Source: Aspidapion aeneum
Lineage: Eukaryota; Arthropoda; Insecta; Coleoptera; Brentidae
DNA: 64,000 nucleotides
Direction: 5' to 3'
Assembly: GCA_963576565.1 (NCBI GenBank)
Contig: OY755038.1
Coordinates: 204,325,013-204,389,012, forward strand
Position numbers and translations under genes: made by a program. This document shows positions 27,201 to 42,200 of this stretch, in pieces (positions within the stretch are counted from its first letter, which is position 1; each line of letters begins with the position of its first letter). Under the pieces are notes generated by a model. The model ran no database searches, was not told the DNA's origin, and saw only the letters and a program-made list of their open reading frames with translations.

Positions 27201-30200
27201 TAACCGGACGCGAACCTCTGACAACGGGACGGACCGCTACATGACATAGGCATAAATATTATGTAGTATGTTGGCAACAATGCACTCTGCAGCCGGGGAA
27301 TAACATCTTTTCGTTTAAATGCGAATACTAAATACTTCTATCGTATTTACAACATATTTTATTCGGCGGGACTGCTGTGTTTTATTTTTATTGTTCAGTT
27401 GTAGTAATAAATGACGCCTAGTTAAAAACATTTTAGTTTACGTGAAAAAATGGAAGTTGTTTACATTTCGGAGAAGGAACATCTATCAGCACAAAAGATC
27501 GCTGAAAAATTTAATATCGGAAAAACTCAAGCAGCGGAAATTGTTAATAAATATACATTAAAATTTCGCTGTTCTCTCTCGTAAGCGCACACCTCCAATA
27601 AGCGGACAAAATCGACGAAACCGTGAGTGTCCGCTAATAGGAGGTTTCACTGTAAAGCAAATATACGAATACACTAAGCCAAGTAAAGTGCAGCCATTAG
27701 ATGAAACAGTTATTTGATATCTAAGAAGTTTTGGTGGTCTTTATTAAGGTAACTTAAACGAAAAATATAGAACTTTATTTTAGAAGAATTCCTCTTAATA
27801 AAAGCAGGCAAATATTCACATCCAGCTAGTTGACTATCAGAAAGTTGATGGGTCAAAAGGGGCTGGCGTATATGAGATATACAGGGTTTCTCATTAACAA
27901 TGGTTGCCGGAATGCAATATAGCTAAACAACTTTAAGTAAAAATATAATTTGTTATTTTGTATATTCTTTGGTACTTTTTAAGATTTTTTTTTAATAATT
28001 AGAAATTTGGACAAAAAGTTTTTAGAATGTCCTTTATAAGTCGAACAAATAATAAGAATTAGTTTATTTAGCACCTATAGGAGTAATTATTAAAAAATTA
28101 CATTTTTATTCCCGTTCCTGTGTGGCAAGGAATATAAAGGTATTCAAACAATATAAATATGGTAAAATTTGTGTATGTTAATCATAGTGTTTCGTCAGAA
28201 AACGGGAGATGCTATTACTTCCCTCTAGCGGAGAGGTACAAAAACAAAAATATATTAGCTAAATTCGTATCGGTTCTTAATGGGACACCCTGTATATAAG
28301 CGTGTACTAAGTAGAACCGAAAGACACCTGTCATTTTTCAATGTAAAATTCTATTATTCCGGTGTTTAAGTGACGTCAATTTCAGATAATTCCATGTAGT
28401 AATCAAGAGAGATCCTCATTACTTTATAGTAAGAAAACTATAACAGAAAAGTTGACTAAATTTTCTACTATTAAAGTTAGATATATAAGGTGGGCAAAAA
28501 AATCCGTATATTTTTTTTTGCCTGTAGTTTTTTATTCTTTGTTTTGGTCTCTTGAAAGTTAAGACTTGAGACTAAATTATTTTTTTGTCAAATTGAGATT
28601 TCTATTTTCTACACTCCAAGATAGCGCATTTAAAATTTTGCAATTATTCAGATCCCTCGCCAAATTTTTTTGTTCGCTACTATACTCGACTTTAAACATT
28701 AATGAAAAAGCTACGTATTTGCCGTGCACAAAAAGTTATCACCTGAAAAAATTGCTTAAGAATTAATTAAGTTGTACCTTAACGAATTAGGTGCTGATTT
28801 AACCCTTTGTATAGTGTAAGTCAAATAAATGGTTCTTTTTGTTCTACTGTGGATTTATTATAATGGACTTTACAAAAAGTTTGTACCTTGTACTACATAT
28901 GCTGTATCTTAAATGTGTAGTTTTGGTAGATCCAAGATAGCGCATGGTTTTATAATTTGACCCACTTGCCAAAAGTTTATGGATGCCAATGACATGATCT
29001 TATATACTAACAAGAAAGCTACGTGTTTGCCGTTTAGAAGGACATGTCACTTGTAAAAATTGGATAAGAGTAAGAAAGTTTAACCACATCAAAATACGTA
29101 CTGTTTTATCCTTGTCAAAGGTAGGTAAAAACAAAGGAAGGGCGAAAAAATATCGAAACACAAAATATCGAAAACACAAAATATCGAAAATACAAAATAT
29201 CGAAAACATACAAAATATCGAAACTACATAATATCGAAACTACATTTTATCGAATTACAAAATATCGAAACTACAAAATATCGAAACCACAAAATATCGA
29301 AACGACAAAATATCGAAACTACAAAATATCGAATAACAAAATATCGAAAATACAAAATATCGGAAATACAAAATATCGAAAATACAAAATATCGTAAATA
29401 CAAAATATCGAAAATACAAAATATCGAATCCCAAAATATCGAAAATCAAAAATAGAAAATTTCGAAACCTTAACATAACGCAACCCTGACGTAACCTAAC
29501 CTAATCAAAAATCTAACCTGACAAAACCTAATAAAATCTAGCCGAAACGAACCGAACCGAACCAAAGCAAACTGAACCAACAATTAAAAAAAAAAAACTT
29601 TCCTGACTTTTTTCCCGGGATCCTAGAGGGTGTGAATACGAACCGTACCGAACCGAACCAAACCAAACCGAACGTAACTGAACCGAATCAAACCTAACCT
29701 AACCAAACTAAACTACAACACTGCTAATTAGGTTTGGTTGGGTATGGTTAGGTTTTGTTCGATTCGGTTCGGTTCAGTTCGGTTCGAATTCACACCTTCT
29801 AGGATCCCGGGAAAGAACTCAGGAAAGTTTTTTTTTTTTTTAATTATTGGTTTAGTTTGCTTTGGTTCGGTTTGATTCGGTTCGGTTAGATTTCATTAGG
29901 TTAGGTTTTTGAAACTATCTATTTTCGTGTGGTTATATCAGATTAGGTTACGTTAGATTGGGTCAGGGTCAGGTTAGGTGAAGGTTCTGAAATTTTCTGT
30001 TTTTGATTTTAGATATTTTGTTGTTTCAATATATTGTATTTTCGATATTTTGTGTTTTCGATATTTTGTATTTTCGATATTTTGTTGTTTCGATATTTTG
30101 TTGTTTCGATATTTTGTATTTTCGATATTTTGTAGTTTCGATATTTTGTTATTCGATATTTTGTAGTTTCGATATTTTGTAGTTTCGATATTATGTACTT

Positions 30201-33200
30201 TTGATATTTTAATTCGATATTTTGTTTTTCGATAATTTGTGTTTCGATATTTTTTCGGCCCTTCCAAAAACAAACTAATGAAAAAAACATCAAGTTAGGG
30301 TGGCTGCTGGTGCGATTCGTTGACATTTACATCAATATAAAATTACAAAGAATTGCGTTGTCATGATATTTTTCCTAAAAAGTACTGTTGAACATAAAGA
30401 GAGCGCTTGAAAGCATGCACAAATTTGATTTATGTTTCATAAAAGTTTGGTATAGTTTAATTATGTTAGTTCTTGCAAAATTTTTATAAGTGATATGCGT
30501 TCTACACTGCAAAAATGTAGCTTTCTTTTCAGTTTTTAAATTCATATCATTGGCGTAACCGCACTTTTGGCAAGTGGCTTAAAAATGTTCAAGTTTTGAA
30601 AGCATGCGTCATTTTGGATTTTACGAGGTCTGGCTATTAAATTACGAGACTGTGCGCCTAGATGGTGCCCTAGACGGGTGGGGTAAAAAACGAATAGTGC
30701 GTTGGGTATCTAGATATCTTGTCTATGCACGTCCCAAAACACGTTTCCGTCACTATTATAGTATTTGTGCAGTAGCGGTTTGAAACGAACGTGTTTTTTT
30801 CTCGTGCCGAAAACCATGTGTGACGAAAAACAGGAGCAACGTATCAATCTCAAATTTCTCGTTAAATTGAAAAAAACTCCGACTGAGTGCTATAAATTGC
30901 TGCAAGAGGCCTATGGGGACAATTCTCTATCTCATGCGCGTGTTTTTGAGTGGTATAAGCGCTTTAGTGAGGGCCGAGAGACCACTGAAGATGACCAGCG
31001 CCCAGGTCGCCCTGTGACTGTTTCAACTTCAATGTTGATCGTTTTTTTCGACATTAACGGTATCGTGATGACTGAATGGGTTCCAGAGGGTCAGACTGTC
31101 AACCAGACTTACTATTTGTCAGTTTTGGCAACACTGCGAGAACGAGTTCGTAAAGACGGCCCGAGTTGTGGAAGAACAACTCGTGGATTTTGCACCAGGA
31201 CAACGCACCTGCCCATAACGCACTATCTGTAAAGCAGTATTTGGCCAGTAAGTGCACTCCAGTGCTCGAACACCCGCCGCACTCACCAGATTTGGCACCG
31301 TGCGACTTTTTTTGTTTCCGAAGATAAAATCTGCTATGAAAGGGACTCTATTTCAGTCGATGGAAGCGGTAAATCAAAAAACGGCAGAGCTCATAACGGC
31401 CCTCACCAAAGAATACTTACAGTTGTGCTTCGATTAATGGAAAAAACGTATGGAAAGGTGTGTGGCGAGGGGAGGGGAGTATATTGAAGGGGAGCATTCG
31501 AATGTAGAATAATTTTTATAATAAAACCCTTTTTCGTAACCAGTCTCGTTATTTAATGTAGTACAAGGCTCAAACTTTTGGTTATGCTCATTACCGTAAA
31601 TATTAAATAGTATTTGAGAAATTCACAGTAGAACAAAAACAATCATTTTTTAACCTCGTTACACAAAGGGATTAAATCAGCACATAATTCGTTAAAGTAC
31701 AACTTTATTATTTCTAAACCAATTTTCCAGTTCATACCTTTTTGTACACAGCAAGGATGTGGCTTTTTAGTCAATGTTTAAAATGCAGCACAGTGGCGCA
31801 CAAAAAAAATTGTCGGGGGATCTGAAAAATGGTTAAATTTTGACAGAAATGTCAATTTTGACAATAATGTCGGATAGTCGCAAGTGTTACCCTAAATAAA
31901 TAAATCGATCACAGGGCAAAAAAACTTTAGGCGAAAAAAAATTTGGATTTTTTGGCTTACCTTTTATTTATTATCCTTATCATCCAAAAAAAACTAAGTA
32001 TAATTTATTTATTTTTTATTGTTAGTGTAAAATCATGAAAATCATTGGAAACATAATAAGTATAAAAATTGTTTGAAAGTGCCTATGCCTAGATTACTAT
32101 TAACCGAAAAAAGAAATAACTAGCTTGGAATTGTGTGCTTAATAATTAATTGATAAAACAAATATGCACGGCAATACAATATATATTAGTTTTTTATTTA
32201 TTTTTAAAAATGACAGAAATATGAAGACAATACTAGTAACAAAAACACTCCTAGTCCAGCACACAGTTGTAGAAAATAGACTAAAAATTCAAAACTTCTG
32301 CATGACACATTTTAATAATGGATCTTTCTTTCGTGAGCACTTTTAGTATTAATTCTAATTCTAGTAATAATAGAGAATGCTCCGTACAAGCACCAAGTCA
32401 GTAGCCATAGAACAGAGTATCCAAAAATAATAGTGCTTTTTAACGATATCCTTAGAATATTGAATTTATTAGAAGCAGGCTTGTTTCGTATAGAATTTAA
32501 CCAACAACACCCATAGGGGGATTAGCAACCCCCCAAAATAGATCTAAAAACAGGATTTTAATTTTTTTGTTTCTACAAAAATACATTCTTGAAAAGGGCA
32601 TGCTGATAAAATCTAATAGACACATTCTTTGGTCATCCAAAAAATCCAAAAATTCAGTTTCAAGTACTGCTTTTAGTCGTGCTGATGTAGGTATATTGCT
32701 GCCTCATACAGTTGATTGAAAATAAGAAATCATAAAATCAATTTTGACGTATCTCATATTGTTTTTCCAGAAATCCGCATTTTATATAACAAAAACATAG
32801 ATTTTTTTTCCAAAATCAGAAATTGAAGCTGTCCTCATGGACAGCTACGAATTCGAAATAGGAACATAGTTATTTTGTTGAAGTTGCTTTCAATCTCTAC
32901 AAGATTGGCTCTGCAAGTTTTCTGGAGAATGGTTTTCTATACTTTTGGATGCGCCCTTAAAATTAAGAAAAAGTCAAATTCCCGTTTTCAGATATATTTT
33001 GATGGATGCTAACCTCTTTATGTGGGGTAGAAGCTGTGGGCAGAAGTTGATTTTTTGAAAAAAATCACCCCCCCCCCCTCCTTAAAGGAGTGAGTGGTTC
33101 TGCACCATATTCTAGATCACCATAGAAATTCGTATTCTATGATTTTTTTCCTAAAAATGTTGGAGTTTCACCCAATATTGTATCGCATGTAGACAAGCAA

Positions 33201-36200
33201 GGAAGAAAAAATTTTAAGGAAGTTAATTATTGGTATTTTTAATTTATTTATTGTTGTTATTGGTATATATAAAGATAAAAATATTTTACTTTTTGTTTTT
33301 ACATCGCCTTAGTTTTTCCCTGTTCTATGGTTACTTTACTTTGTGTTTTAATATTATTTTTTTATCTATATTTTTATTTAATTGTTTCAATACAACGCTA
33401 CGCTTTTGAGTCTCATTCCACTGTAAAGTTTGCAAAAAGGCATATGTGTGATCAAAATACTTAGTCTTATGTAAAGTCTTTAAAAATTTTGACACAGAGT
33501 TAAATTGTATATGCAAATGTAGAGTAGCTTCTTTTAAGGCTAAAAGATCCTTTAAATCTAGGTTTGCAAACGCTTTTTCTCCCCAGAAGTTTCTAAAAAT
33601 CAGTTTTTTCAGGGCCAATTAAATGGGTAACGAAGCGTTATCCGACCTATGTTTATATGAACTATTCTTTTTAGGAATGTCCTCTTAATGAAATTTGAAC
33701 GAATTTGTGGTCAAAATTTTTAAGGAATTAAATTTATTTAAAAACTAGTTAAAAAGGAACAAAAAATATATTTAGATCATAGGTTTTAAGTAGGTAGGTA
33801 GGTATATGTGTTTTTATTAAGAAAGTTTTCGGACAATCCCCATCAATATTATAATCCTCTCCATCAGATTTTGAGACACTAAGGTCACTAATCCCGTAGC
33901 AGGTTTCTAACGTATGTACATACATAGATAAGGTAAGATAATTATAATAGTTTGCACCTAACGTAATTTTTTACTTAGTGAATTCAGGGTAGGCTGATAA
34001 TTCTAATTTTTTTTGTATTAGGTGCAAACCAATTGTCAGTGACCATATTGTTAAACAAACAAAAAAAAATTGATCGTTTTTTTATTGATGGTTTACTTAA
34101 GGTTTGTTTATGCAATACGACCTAAATATATGCTGGTTATGTTCCTCATATTTGATGGTTCATTAATTTAAATGTTTGGCGAGTAGGCAGCATACCATTC
34201 TTTCAGTAAAACACAACTAATTTAATTTGAAATTGATTCTTTTTGTAGTGTAAACTTCTTTAGGCGCGTTTAGCACTTTTGGTGGGTACTGAATTGAACT
34301 GAGCCGTCATGCTCGGCTATGTAATGCTCGCGCGAAGTCGGCTCGAGTCGACTAACTGTGAGAGGGACAGTCAGCGAGCGATATGATGATGCAGATGAAG
34401 GAAAGTTTTACTACTTTCGCCTTGTTAAACACTTCTACCGTGTGGTCTTAAAAGCACACACATTTTTTTCTTATATTTTGGCTATAAGAGTTCATATATA
34501 ATAATTATTTTCACGTAACGTCGCCAAAAGATAACTTTGGTTCGTATTCCAAGTAAAAAATATTGTGTTAGCTGAAGAGCAGTTAAGGTACGTCCGAACC
34601 GAGCAAAATTTTGTTTTTTGGTTTGGACCAGGCTTTAGACGCCTAAAAACCTCGATAAAAATAAGCATAATATTTTTAATGATTGAATTTAAATTAACTT
34701 AATAGAAAATTAAATAGAAAACCTGTTGCGTGAAGTAGGAACTCATGTGTCTCAAAAATAGTAAAGAATAGTTTAGTTTTTAAGATAAAAACAAACAGAA
34801 GTCTGAAATTTTACTTGCCCCAGTTTAGAAAGAACAAAATTAATGGACAATTTTTAGTGAGATACTTATGTGAGGTAGGGGTGGAAGTAGATAATTTGTA
34901 GGTAGGAAATGAATTGAGGAAGTGAAATCAAAGATAATTTATAATCAAAAGTAGATTTTCGGATTTCCGATGGTACTGGTTAAATATACAGCAGCGTGTG
35001 TGTGCGAATAATTAACACTAAATTTTCTTGATTGTTATTAAAGTTACTGGTCGAGTAATTTTTGTAATGAAAGACCATATAAACTACTTTCTTAACCGAT
35101 ATAATGGTTAGAGGGAGTGTACAGCGTGTCCCATTTTCGATGGGATTAAATGAGAATCTCGGTTATTATCAAAGATATCGATTTTCTAATTGCACCTTAC
35201 ATATATATTTACGTTGGAAATTTCCAGGCTCGGACTAAAATTTTTTTGAAAAATATCAAATATCTTTTTTTTAACCGTTTTATTATTTTGTGATAATAAT
35301 AGCATGAAATCAATCAAAATAGTAAAAATCCAGGTCCGTATTTAATTTCTTTATGATAAATACCATATCTAAAAAATTAAACAATATGTTAAAAAATTGA
35401 CGTCATTAATTTATTCTAACAAGGTTTTTACAGTATAAAAATATCTTGCAAAATAAGCGAGATATAAGGGATTATGAAAAATGTAGTTTTTCCAAAACAA
35501 CTATTTTTAAGGGCTCAAAAAAAGAGCGGTAAGTTGCAATCAGAAAATCCATATTTTTAATAATAACCGAGTTTCTCATTTAATCCCATCGAAAATGGGA
35601 CACGCTGTTGTACTGTGTATAAACAGCAACGCAAATCGAAATCAAACCAAACTTGTTTTGTATCCCTTCCCAAATCACTAAATACTAAGTTTTAAAACAA
35701 ATCCAGATTTATTAATAAAATATGGGCTATTCTGTCTTGCCCCACACGGTATGCATAACATGTTTATATTCCATCAAGGAATATAATAAATTTGAACTGT
35801 ACACAACCTAGTAGGTTTAAACAAAAATTACACCATGTTCATAATCATTTAAAAATTTTCATGAATTAAGATTTATAATTATAAAGGAATACCTGATTGC
35901 GGTTTTTCAAAAACGCAAACTTTTTCCCTTTTAGTGTGAACTTTTGGTTATAAATTATACTCATTAAATAAAAGAAAATAGCTAAGAACTAAAGATAGAC
36001 AGAGAAGATAAAATACACTGTATAAGAAAATGGTATTGAACTAGTCAAAGAATAACAAAATTTTATGTAGAATAAAGATAAAAGAAAATGTAAAGAATTT
36101 AAATTACGATAATTCCACATTGACCAGTCGATGGTAGCCGCGAAAAAGAAGCGAATCATAGTGGTTTTTCATTCGCTACTGAATAGCTGAAATTGGACCT

Positions 36201-39200
36201 ATAGGTAGTAAGGACACTCATCGTAAAATCAAGCTTTACGATGAGTGACCTTAATCGGTAGAATATTCAAACGCCAAACAGAAATGCTATATATGGAATA
36301 TATCATATACATACATACAGATGGCGTAGTTTTTTTTAAATAATTTTGTGATCGTTTTCGGGAAAATATATGACTTGTTTTGACCGTTTTAAATAAAATT
36401 TTTATAAAATTAGCTATCTAAAACGGGTTCATGAAAAATATTTTATTTTTATCAAGTTACAAAAAAAAAACAATTTTCGCTTTTTTGACCAATCTTACTA
36501 TGCTTTCATTGTTCCGACGGCTCCCACTACTTTTTAACTGTAATGACAACACTGCCATTCCGTAATCTAACTCGAAATGATTTGATGCGACTTAGTAAGC
36601 TAGCTTAAGTTACGATTCCCTTCACGGTCGCTTTCGGTCAAGTCGTGAATCATTTGTCTACCACTGCTTCGAAAGAGATCCGTCTTAAATTAGGATTCCC
36701 TCCACAGTCGCGGTCGCTTAAGACTCTCGGCAGATCACTCGTCTACCACTCAACTAACATTTATAGTAGCGGCTACACGCTCCAAAGACTTTGCTACTAT
36801 CTTATAGTAGAAATGTGGTGATTCCAACAAAAATTCGGCACTTTTTAGTTCTGTCTACTATCTAGTATCACGAAAAACTAGAGCTTTCGTAAAAACGACC
36901 ATCTTAACTAGGATTGTTTCTTGATAGTCTATTCTGATAGTCTTCTCTATCACGATAGGACGTTGGCAAAGTTTTACTTTCTTTTGAGTCGTTATTTCGT
37001 AGTCGCCCTAACTTTTATATGTTACTTAATTACTACTAAAAAGTTAAGCTCTATTAAAGTCGCAAACAAGTGTATCCGACAACTACAGTATAATTTTAAT
37101 TTTTACCACCAAAGTTTGTGTCATCATAGTAACATCTGATTTAATAATGTAGAGAAACTAACTTTTTGCAACAACTTAAAAGCCGGAACTGACTTTTTTT
37201 TAGTTCCGATCTTTTAAAGTAGACACTATATCCTGTTTCTACTTTGGAAACGTAGACTTTTTGCAGTGGCATCTTGGTCGCGCTCAGTCTTAACCCTATT
37301 TTTGTGGCTCCTTTTATAAAATAGAAGTAGTTGTGCACTAGCTGGAGAGAGATCCGTATTACTAAGGATTAGTCGCAACTAAGGCAACGGAATTCTAGCT
37401 TTACTGGTATCTCTTTTCAACACGTACCTAGCAGAAGGAGACAAATGATTTTTCGCCATTTTGTCGTAAGAAACCATACGGGAATCCCGGCTTAACGGTT
37501 TTTTAATATAGTCGTTTATGGGAAGTGTTTTAGTGTTTTTCGCGCATACCAGCGACTGGCTTTAGTTGGTTCCAGATGTAAAAATCAAGTATACTGGGTG
37601 TCCTAGAACTAATGGTAAATACAGAGTACTTAAAACTTTAGGTTCCATGAGCTAAATCATTAACGTTCACCTAGATGTAGGGTGCGTATGAAAATATTTT
37701 ATTTTCGATTTTAGTAATTGTGTTACCTAGTGAAAACCCAATATTTTTTAATACAATTTTTTGTTTTTTTTGGACGAAAAATTTGATTTTCTTCATTCAT
37801 TTTTATTTAAATTCTGCAGTACGTTCTCTCCCAAAACCGGTATACTTATGTGTATTTTAAAGAAACAATACTGAGTGTGACAAAGGGAACGCCCTGCACA
37901 ATTTGTATTAAAATATCTACGAAAGTTTAATTATTTGTCCTAAAAAATCACTAACCACAAAATTGTATGCAAGAATATTGGTTTAAAGCAAAGTCAACTA
38001 AGGAAATCGAAAATATCTTTATTTAAGGTTTCACTAGGGGAGAGAAAAACTCACCCCCGCCTGCGAGCTTTGATTTTTAAGAGTTGATTAAACTTTTGGT
38101 GTAAATTATAAAGAATTCTACCGTCGCATTGAATTTTATCTGTCATAACTTTTAGTTTTTCAGATATTTGGTGTTTTTTTTCTCCCATAAAGATCTAACC
38201 TTCCCAAACTAAAATGAACCGAACCGAACAAAAATTGAATTTGAAACACCCTGTACAATTAGTTCTGAGGCACCTTGTATAACTTCTAGTTAAAACAGTT
38301 TGGCGGCCTGGATTCACCTGGAGACCCTGTATGTATGACATAATGTACTAAAGAAATAGAGACGTGAACCCATCATAGTCACTCAAACTCACATTTTTTG
38401 GTTGTTATTTTCTTGCCAAGTTCATTGGCGTTTCACTAAAATATAAACAAACACGTTTGTCCGTCAACCCCGGTAAAGATTTGCCAAAAATCCTTTATTT
38501 TTATTTTCCGACGCTTATGAGTTAACAAGGACGTCTCTCTCTCTAAACAAGGCTAGAGTATAGAGGACCGATAATTTCCTCTTTTGATTTTGATTTTAAT
38601 AAGTTGGTCGCTTCTCTATTTCTTTAAAATATGTCATATATACAGGGTCTCTAGATTCACCTCACGGTGGATAGAATAGACCGGTGTTCGGATCGAATTT
38701 TCGACGTCACTGGTGGTCCAGCTGATTTTTGTAAACAAAAGTTATATCTGATATGAACAACGGAACAACTAATATTTTTTGAATTTTTTAAAAACTTAGG
38801 CCATTTTCCTACTGTTTTCTAGTACACCCTTATAAAATTTAATTTTCTAGACGTATTGTCGGTATTTTTTTTTAGCCCGCTTTATTTCTTATTACACAAA
38901 ACTTAAACTACAAGTCAAACTGAATGTGATCGTTTCGTATCAAAGGTGAACCGAGGACTATTGGGTAGTAAACAAAGAGGTAGGTCAGCGGATGATTTTT
39001 GAAGCTGAAACGAACACATTATTTTCTTCGAATTTTAATTTTTGAGAAATGAAGCGGCTAAAAACGACTGGTATGTATGTATGAAAAATGTTATTTTATA
39101 AGAATATACTAAAAAATAGTAGGAAAATAACCTTAGTTTACAAAAAAAGCAAAAAATATTAGTAGTTCATATCATATCTAACTTTTGTTTCTAAAAATCA

Positions 39201-42200
39201 GCTGGACCACCAGTGACGTGAAAATTCGACATATATTTATAAGATCCGAACACCGGTCTATTCTATCCACCTTGGATTCACCTAACTCATTGTAGGTAAG
39301 GACACTCATCGTAGAGCAAACTTTACGATGAATGTCCTTAATTGTAGGGGCACTGAAAAAAATCCCCAGTTAGTGCTAGTCGGTAAATGTGCTTGACAAA
39401 AAAATATTTTTTACAGTAAATAATAATATTTCTGAAAATCGTATTAAAAAAAGCATTTTTTTTGTCAAACATGACTACTCCAAAAATTATTGCTAGGTAA
39501 TACACAAACGGTAGCTTGTTTTAAATATAAGTAATTGTATTTTTAGTTAAGAAATCATAAAAAATCATATAAAAATGTAAGAGTTCATTGTCGAAAAAAA
39601 TTGACAGTGATAGAAATTATATAAACCTTTTCTTTTTAGAACAGCGAAAATAAGCCAGGTTTACGAAAATGGACCTCCAAAATAAATTTAGTACAATCTC
39701 GGACAATTTCAAATCTTGTACTCTTAAATACTCCCAAAAAGTAATAACATTTTTATAAATAAAATAGTTATAGGCCACCTCCATAAAAGCACTTTTCAAA
39801 ATCACATTGTAGCTAAAAAACTACGAGGTGTATCAAAAAGCGGTTTTGATTTTTGAAGACGTCTCAAAAATTGAGCCCAGCACACGTCTACTCGTTTTTA
39901 TGTATCTCGCCTAGAAGTGTTTAAAACCCCCAAAAACAACGAATTTGGCTCACCCTGTACAAACAATATGTGTTGAAAAAATTGCAATATCTCCGTTATG
40001 GGTGGCAATATGGCATGAAGTTATTAAAATATGGCATGAAGTTATTAAACAAATGATAATATCTTCATTACGTGTGAAATTCTGTAAAAATTCTTAGGAC
40101 ATTATTTGTAGCTTTTTTAAGAGCTTTTTAACGATGTCTCACGACATTTACTATTGCCACTTGTAATAGAGATTTTTCTATTTTTTTTAAAACGTACCGT
40201 TTATACATTGATAACGGTATCAGGGAGGGGATGTCCAAGAAAAAATGGTTCCAACATTGTTTGTAGCAAATCAAACAAGTTTCGTTGCTAATCGGGTAAA
40301 AAGGAGTTTTTGTTTCTCTCATATTTTTCCGTGGGTAGCTTAAAAGCTTAACCTCACAGGGGTTCAAGATCTAATGGACACCTAATAAGTGTTGACAGTT
40401 AACTGTTTCGTCCTTATGGGACTCTTCAGAACACTGCTTGGTCAATGTGACACTCTTGCGAAGTTAATTTGACGGTTTTGTCTTTAATCCTATGTAAATA
40501 GTGAGATAACTTTCGCAAGAAGCGCCATCTACCGAGATACGAGAGAAACAAGAACAAGAGCAGGCGAAATAAACTGATATACATATCGACCAATGAAATG
40601 AACGAAAACAAATAAAAAGAAACAAACTAATCCGTGACCTACGACAGCTCTTTCTGCCTTTCAGGCCAGATCAACGCGTATTGCGTTTTAACCCGCTATC
40701 AGACACGTGAGCGTCAGTCAACGGAATTTTTAAGCCAAATAATACTAACAAACGTGAAATTTAGTACCCGTGAATTTAAAAAATCAAACAAGCATTTTTC
40801 AAGAGCTTTCCAAAGATATATCACAACACTCAGTTATGCCACCCAAATTTAAATATTTCTATTTTTAATTTTTTCAATGATTACGTCTTCAGGAGCTAAA
40901 TCCTAGAATTACTGCGTTCTCGACTTAATGAATATTTCCTTTTTCGAACCAAAAATTCCCTCAACTGTGTTTATTATGACGTGTTCCTTTATGCTTGTAT
41001 CTGAAAGTATCCTAGTACTGTCCTACATATGACCAAGTTATATATTTTTTTAAATTTTTTATTGTTTATTCATCAAAATTTCTTTATTTTTTTCACTAAA
41101 AATTCAATTTTTCTCTTTCGGGCTCGAAAATTCCCTAAAAAGGAAAAACTCCTTGCGTTGGGAACACGTTTAGAAGATGTTCTATAAATTGCACCGTTAG
41201 AAATCGACTTTAGCTTTTTAAGGATGCCGATGAATAGTGGATTTCCATTAGATCTTGGAAAAGAGCTCTTAACCCTTTCCGGACGGCGTTCCTTCCCAAC
41301 TTTTTGGCACACGGACGAAAGTTTTTGCAGTTGCATACAGGCGGCTATCGTAAATAGACGACACTATAGAAAAAAATTAGTATCTATTAAAAAGTAACTT
41401 TAAAATACAAAAACTGAAGATATTTACTTAAATGAAGTTCTTGATGAGCTTAGAGATAAAGTAAACTCAAAAAATCATTGAAAAAATCGGTATATATTCT
41501 TATTATAGCTAGACGACTAATTAAAGAGGTATCTTCTTTAGAGATAAAGTAAACTCAAGAAAACTTATTATAATGTACTAATAAAAAAATATATTTATGT
41601 TCTTTGGTTCAGGTATATTCCACCTGTTCGTGATATATTTGGAAACCTGGGACTATACATAGTCCAATCCCGCACTTTTCCTATAGGTATCTTGTCTCCT
41701 TGCCGGTTGTCGCTTATATGCGACGGTGTTGTGAATAGACGACGCTCGTCTATCTGATAAGCAAACACTATCGTAAACCTTCCGACACCCGCCCGTTTGC
41801 CAATGCAAACAAAATGTATGTCTCCAAGGCAACGGCCGTTCAGAAATAAAATGATCAGCTGTCGTCAATAGGCGACAGCCGTCCGTCTGCCAAAAAAGTT
41901 ACTGTCGTTAAGGGTACGGCAGCCGTGAAAATTTTAATGTAGTCTTGAAACCGCTAGTTTTTGTAGTTTGGAGGCTTATTTCCGCTGTACAAGTTGTTTA
42001 TATTACGACTTAGACTGAAATAATAATTGTGTATTGTATAGTTTGTAAGTGTGCAGCTAAATATAATTGTAAAAACAAAATTAAAGTAACTTATTGTAAA
42101 AATAAAACTTATTTTATTTTACCCTCCTATAATATACTATGTTTCCCAGTTAAAATAAAAATAGGGCTTTATAGAGATTTCGGAAACACACAATTTTGGT

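Noticed and set aside
29000..29476. Minus-strand frames with repeated FRYFVFSIF residues
   Set aside because: Same cause: the left arm array of foldback B.
29974..30326. Open frames with repeated KYRNTKYRN or FDILYFRYF residues on both strands
   Set aside because: They translate the arms of foldback B; length comes from the stop-free repeat unit.
41260..41940. piggyBac element suggested by TTAACCCTTTCC
   Set aside because: The right side reads TTAAGGG in the wrong orientation for a piggyBac end and no transposase is present.
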